The position numbers and the translations under genes are program-made. Shown piece after piece: positions 5,538-7,787 of a stretch of DNA of 7,787 nucleotides (position 1 is the stretch's first letter; the number at the start of each line of letters is the position of its first letter). The DNA lies in the NCBI GenBank assembly GCA_019090565.1, contig JAHRVS010000260.1:1-7787 (forward strand), written 5' to 3'. Under the pieces are notes generated by a model. The model worked only from the letters and a program-made list of their open reading frames with translations, did not search any database and was not told the DNA's origin. Origin of the DNA: Gammaproteobacteria bacterium. Its GTDB lineage: Bacteria; Pseudomonadota; Gammaproteobacteria; Pseudomonadales; UBA3067.

Positions 5538-6065
5538 TTAATTGATGCGAAGTCGGCCGGTGCGTGCAACCGTTACGGTTTGGCTCTTATCGGGGGTTCT
5601 CCCTGCCAAGGTAAAGGTGCCATTTTGAGAGGAGCCAAGCGTGATGCCATCGGCTTGAAATTGAATTTGGTTTGCTGGGCCGCCAAATTTGCCAAGTTTA
5701 ATATCGCCAACACGGGTGTTGATAGCGACAGTTCGAATTCCAATTGCATCCCATGTGGCCCCCGTGGGGGGTGTGATACCACGAAAAATAATGAATTGCG
5801 CCGCGCTACCCTTGTTGACGGTGTCATTACAGTTAAGCCCGTCATTGGTTAAACAACCTGAAACATTGGTGCCCTCGGTGACCGCGACAGAGCGCGCTTC
5901 CTGTAATGAGCTATAAATGGCATTGGCAGAGGCACCGATGCGGCGTTTATCCAGCATGTTTAGAAAACTAGGTGCTGCCATAGCGGTCAATATCGCAGCA
6001 ATGGCGAGCGTAACAATGGCCTCGATCAGGGTGAAGCCGTGTTGATAAGGTCTATTTGTTCGCAT
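5538..6065 (-). CDS. fimT: FimT-type type IV pilus minor pseudopilin with GRLR motif
   Basis: A 175-residue class III-signal protein of the GspH/FimT family. From the ATG at 6065 the leader is ten residues ending in HG, cut before FTLIEAIVTLAIAAILTAM by prepilin peptidase; Phe becomes methylated and Glu at +5 of the mature protein is present. The hydrophobic stretch is the assembly helix. The rest is the beta-rich head with two cysteines (SGCL, LNCND) likely forming a disulfide. The C-terminus ends TGRLRIN: GRxR is the motif tied to DNA binding by FimT in natural transformation. An upstream in-frame TTG at 6134 would give a 33-residue leader and is less likely. The gene is divergent from thiO and next to pilR, as in Pseudomonas. 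Unlike there, it is followed by a hydrolase, not fimU and pilV. Confidence 0.88.
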   Translation of the reverse strand: MRTNRPYQHGFTLIEAIVTLAIAAILTAMAAPSFLNMLDKRRIGASANAIYSSLQEARSVAVTEGTNVSGCLTNDGLNCNDTVNKGSAAQFIIFRGITPPTGATWDAIGIRTVAINTRVGDIKLGKFGGPANQIQFQADGITLGSSQNGTFTLAGRTPDKSQTVTVARTGRLRIN

Positions 6066-6090
6066 GGTCTGTCTCGAAGCTTGTGCGTGG

Positions 6091-6118
6091 TTGTTTATTG
6101 TATGCAGTTTCTTATAAA
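6091..6118 (+). promoter_or_regulatory. Possible sigma-70 promoter of thiO
   Basis: TTGTTT (6091-6096) and TATAAA (6113-6118) are separated by 16 bases. Transcription would start near 6125 and give a leader of about 55 bases. The -35 is weak beyond TTG. It lies inside the fimT upstream region, so the two divergent promoters would overlap. Confidence 0.4.
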
Positions 6119-6178
6119 GAGGAATTATGTTCAACTGACATTCTTCTTAAACTGTGTGTGAGGCACTGAAAAAAGACA

Positions 6179-7240
6179 ATGGTGGACTTTTTAGTAGTAG
6201 GTGGCGGCATCATTGGCTTGCTCATTACCCGTAAGTTGGCGCAAGCGGGTGTTTCCGTATTGTTGGTAGATAAACAAAAGCTGGCTCAAGAGTCCTCTTG
6301 GGCTGGTGGTGGTATTTTGGCACCCATGTACCCTTGGCGCTACCCCGATGCGCTAAATGAGTTGGTCGATTGGAATGCCGAAAATTTTAAGCAGCTTGCA
6401 GGCGCGTTAATTGAAGAGACGGGTATTGACCCAGAAGTCCGCCTTGGCGGGGTAAACATGCTTGATGTCTCTGATGATGCCGCGGCTATGCGCTGGGCAA
6501 CACAAGGGGTGGGCGCTAACAGTGGTTTGTACCGGCGCGAAGTGGGTGATTTCCTAGGCAGCGAGCCTTTGTTAAGAGGTTCAGAGAGTACACACTCTGT
6601 TTTGACGCTGCCGATGGTTGGCAATGTGCGCAACCCGCGTTTGTTGAAAGCCTTGATAAAAAGCCTTCGGCAGCAAAAAAATGTACAAATTCTAGAATAT
6701 TGCGCCTTGAAAGGCTTTGTTCGAAAAGGCGCGCACGTTACCGGCATTGAAACCGCACAAGGGCCAATATCAGCGAAAGAATGCATCGTTGCCGCAGGTG
6801 CTTGGAGTGGTGATTTGCTTAAATGCCTTGAGGTGCCTGTTTCTGTATCGCCAGTCAAAGGTCAAATGCTGCTGATCAAGGCGAAGCCAGGCTTGCTGGC
6901 CAGTGTGGTGTTGGCGCAGGGTTGCTATTTAATTCCTCGCCAAGATGGCCGAATCCTTGTGGGCAGTACGATTGAACACCAAGGTTATGATAAAACCACA
7001 ACCCATGAAGCACGAGATAGCCTGCTTAATGCTGCGTATAGAATAGCGCCTAGCCTAAAAGATTACCCCGTCGAAAAACACTGGGCGGGTTTGCGGCCTT
7101 CTTCGCCCGAGAGCATTCCTTATATCGGAAGACTAGAAGGTTTTAAGGGTATCAGTGTGTGTGCAGGGCATTTTCGTAATGGCGTTGTTACGGCGCCGCG
7201 CTCAGTAGATATCCTGGTTAACCAGCTGTTGGGTACTTAG
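6179..7240 (+). CDS. thiO: Glycine oxidase ThiO
   Basis: A 353-residue FAD-dependent oxidase of the D-amino-acid-oxidase superfamily. ThiO oxidises glycine to iminoacetate (dehydroglycine) with release of H2O2, feeding the thiazole branch of thiamine synthesis. The N-terminus VVGGGIIGLLITRKLA (6-21) is the FAD dinucleotide motif (Gly8, Gly10, Gly13), and Asp31 in LLVDK ends the second strand. ESSWAGGGILAPMYPW (38-53) is the family FAD-contact loop. Arg306 in GLRPSSPESIPYIG and Arg333 in GHFRNGVVTAP match the substrate-carboxylate and flavin-site arginines of ThiO by recall. Length is usual. There is no strong ribosome site (an AAAAAAGA run before the ATG), so translation may be modest. It converges on pilR with a 41-base gap. 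A general D-amino-acid oxidase is the alternative, but the motifs and this synteny favour ThiO. Confidence 0.88.
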   Translation: MVDFLVVGGGIIGLLITRKLAQAGVSVLLVDKQKLAQESSWAGGGILAPMYPWRYPDALNELVDWNAENFKQLAGALIEETGIDPEVRLGGVNMLDVSDDAAAMRWATQGVGANSGLYRREVGDFLGSEPLLRGSESTHSVLTLPMVGNVRNPRLLKALIKSLRQQKNVQILEYCALKGFVRKGAHVTGIETAQGPISAKECIVAAGAWSGDLLKCLEVPVSVSPVKGQMLLIKAKPGLLASVVLAQGCYLIPRQDGRILVGSTIEHQGYDKTTTHEARDSLLNAAYRIAPSLKDYPVEKHWAGLRPSSPESIPYIGRLEGFKGISVCAGHFRNGVVTAPRSVDILVNQLLGT

Positions 7241-7281
7241 GTGGTTTTATCTGTTTTTAGGATGCACTTCAGTGTGGCCCT

Positions 7282-7787
7282 TTACTGTTCCTGATCTAAG
7301 CCAAGCTTTTTCAGCCGATAGCGCAGTGAGCGAAAGCTCATGCCTAATTTCTTTGCGGCAGCGGTACGATTCCACCGTGTTTCTTCCAGTGCCTTTAAGA
7401 TGGCCTGTTTTTCGATAGAAACGAGATGGTCTTCCAGTGATTCACCTTCCGGTAAGTCTTCTTGTTGCTCCTCACTAGGTTTTCCCATAGCAAAACCGAT
7501 GGCAGAGTTCGCGGCATGGGTAGGCGAAACCTCTACGGAGGGAGGGCTGCTTATTAAGGGTGAGCTGGGCAGCTGTAGGTGTTCTTCATTAATCAGTTGG
7601 CCTTCGCACAAGGTCATGGCGCGTTCCAGAATATTCTCCAGTTCACGTACATTACCGGGGTAGCTGAAATTGTTCAGGGCCCATTGAGCCGATGCCGCAA
7701 TGTCGGGCTTTTCTATGCCACCTTGTTTTGCCAGTTTGTCGATAAAAGCTTGGCTTAACAGGGGGATATCTTCTTTACGCTCTCTTA
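7282..7787 (-). CDS. pilR: Type IV pilus response regulator PilR, C-terminal part
   Basis: The last 167 codons of a leftward gene whose start lies beyond the right edge. The first part seen is the end of an AAA+ sigma-54 activator domain: RERKEDIPLL, then NNFSYPGNVRELENILERA, the conserved GNVREL segment. A linker rich in Ser and Pro follows. A Fis-type helix-turn-helix then ends the protein: IEKQAILKALEETRWNRTAA, then KKLGMSFRSLRYRLKKLGL. This tail is characteristic of PilR, the NtrC-class regulator that, with the PilS sensor, activates sigma-54-dependent pilA transcription. The neighbours thiO and fimT fit that identity. The receiver domain and the sigma-54-contacting GAFTGA loop are outside the window. 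It converges with thiO, and no strong terminator is visible in the 41-base gap. Confidence 0.9.
   Translation of the reverse strand, partial: RERKEDIPLLSQAFIDKLAKQGGIEKPDIAASAQWALNNFSYPGNVRELENILERAMTLCEGQLINEEHLQLPSSPLISSPPSVEVSPTHAANSAIGFAMGKPSEEQQEDLPEGESLEDHLVSIEKQAILKALEETRWNRTAAAKKLGMSFRSLRYRLKKLGLDQEQ

Noticed and set aside
6117..6138. Three-codon ORF (ATG TTC AAC TGA) after an AGAGG in the thiO leader, as a possible regulatory mini-ORF.
   Set aside because: The proposed promoter starts transcription about at this ATG, so the ribosome site would not be in the transcript. Too short to support.
6340..6858. Long minus-strand ORF (172 codons) inside thiO.
   Set aside because: Antisense shadow of a well-supported gene, with low-complexity content and no family motifs.
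7241..7281. Small CACT-TC-AGTG hairpin between thiO and pilR as a shared terminator.
   Set aside because: Only a four-base stem with no proper T-tract on either side.
1..7787. CRISPR arrays, tRNA or rRNA genes.
   Set aside because: No regularly spaced direct repeats and no cloverleaf or ribosomal sequence seen on either strand.

Overview
The window looks like a chromosomal segment of a moderate-GC, probably marine, gammaproteobacterium of the Pseudomonas/Cellvibrio-like lineages. The best clue is the right end. A PilR-type response regulator (minus), a ThiO-type glycine oxidase (plus) and a FimT-type pseudopilin (minus) stand in the same order and relative orientation as pilR - PA4548 - fimT in Pseudomonas aeruginosa, as I remember that locus. 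No taxon can be fixed from the sequence alone.

Left end (1-1173): the N-terminal 164 codons of a NifJ-type pyruvate:ferredoxin/flavodoxin oxidoreductase read leftward out of the window. Upstream of it lies a decayed stretch with an IS3-family orfA remnant carrying an internal stop codon, GC-rich hairpins that may be old element ends, a doubtful 34-codon ORF, and a convincing rightward Rho-independent terminator.

Middle left (1174-3366): a two-gene leftward operon of accessory character. The first gene encodes a GTG-started LysM protein with a C-terminal hydrophobic, small-residue-rich segment. The second overlaps it by 26 bases and encodes a membrane-anchored or exported protein with an HHELSS motif, which looks like a zincin helix whose second histidine is replaced by serine. 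Parts of this pair are clearly AT-rich. I do not recognise it as a named system, and it is the best candidate here for something undescribed. About 370 bases upstream hold no recognisable gene but do contain a hairpin.

Centre (3367-5483): a small DUF1059-like protein on the plus strand; a 218-base spacer that may hold gene debris; a YugP-like membrane zinc peptidase (minus) with a plausible promoter and inverted repeat; a perfect 24-base palindrome; and an alpha/beta hydrolase (minus) with a complete Ser-Asp-His triad.

Right end (5538-7787): fimT (minus), thiO (plus) and the 3' part of pilR (minus). FimT ends in a GRLR motif, which in this family is linked to DNA binding during natural transformation. 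The usual minor-pilin genes do not follow fimT here; the alpha/beta hydrolase takes that place. ThiO supplies the glycine-derived imine for thiamine thiazole synthesis and appears unrelated in function to its pilus neighbours.
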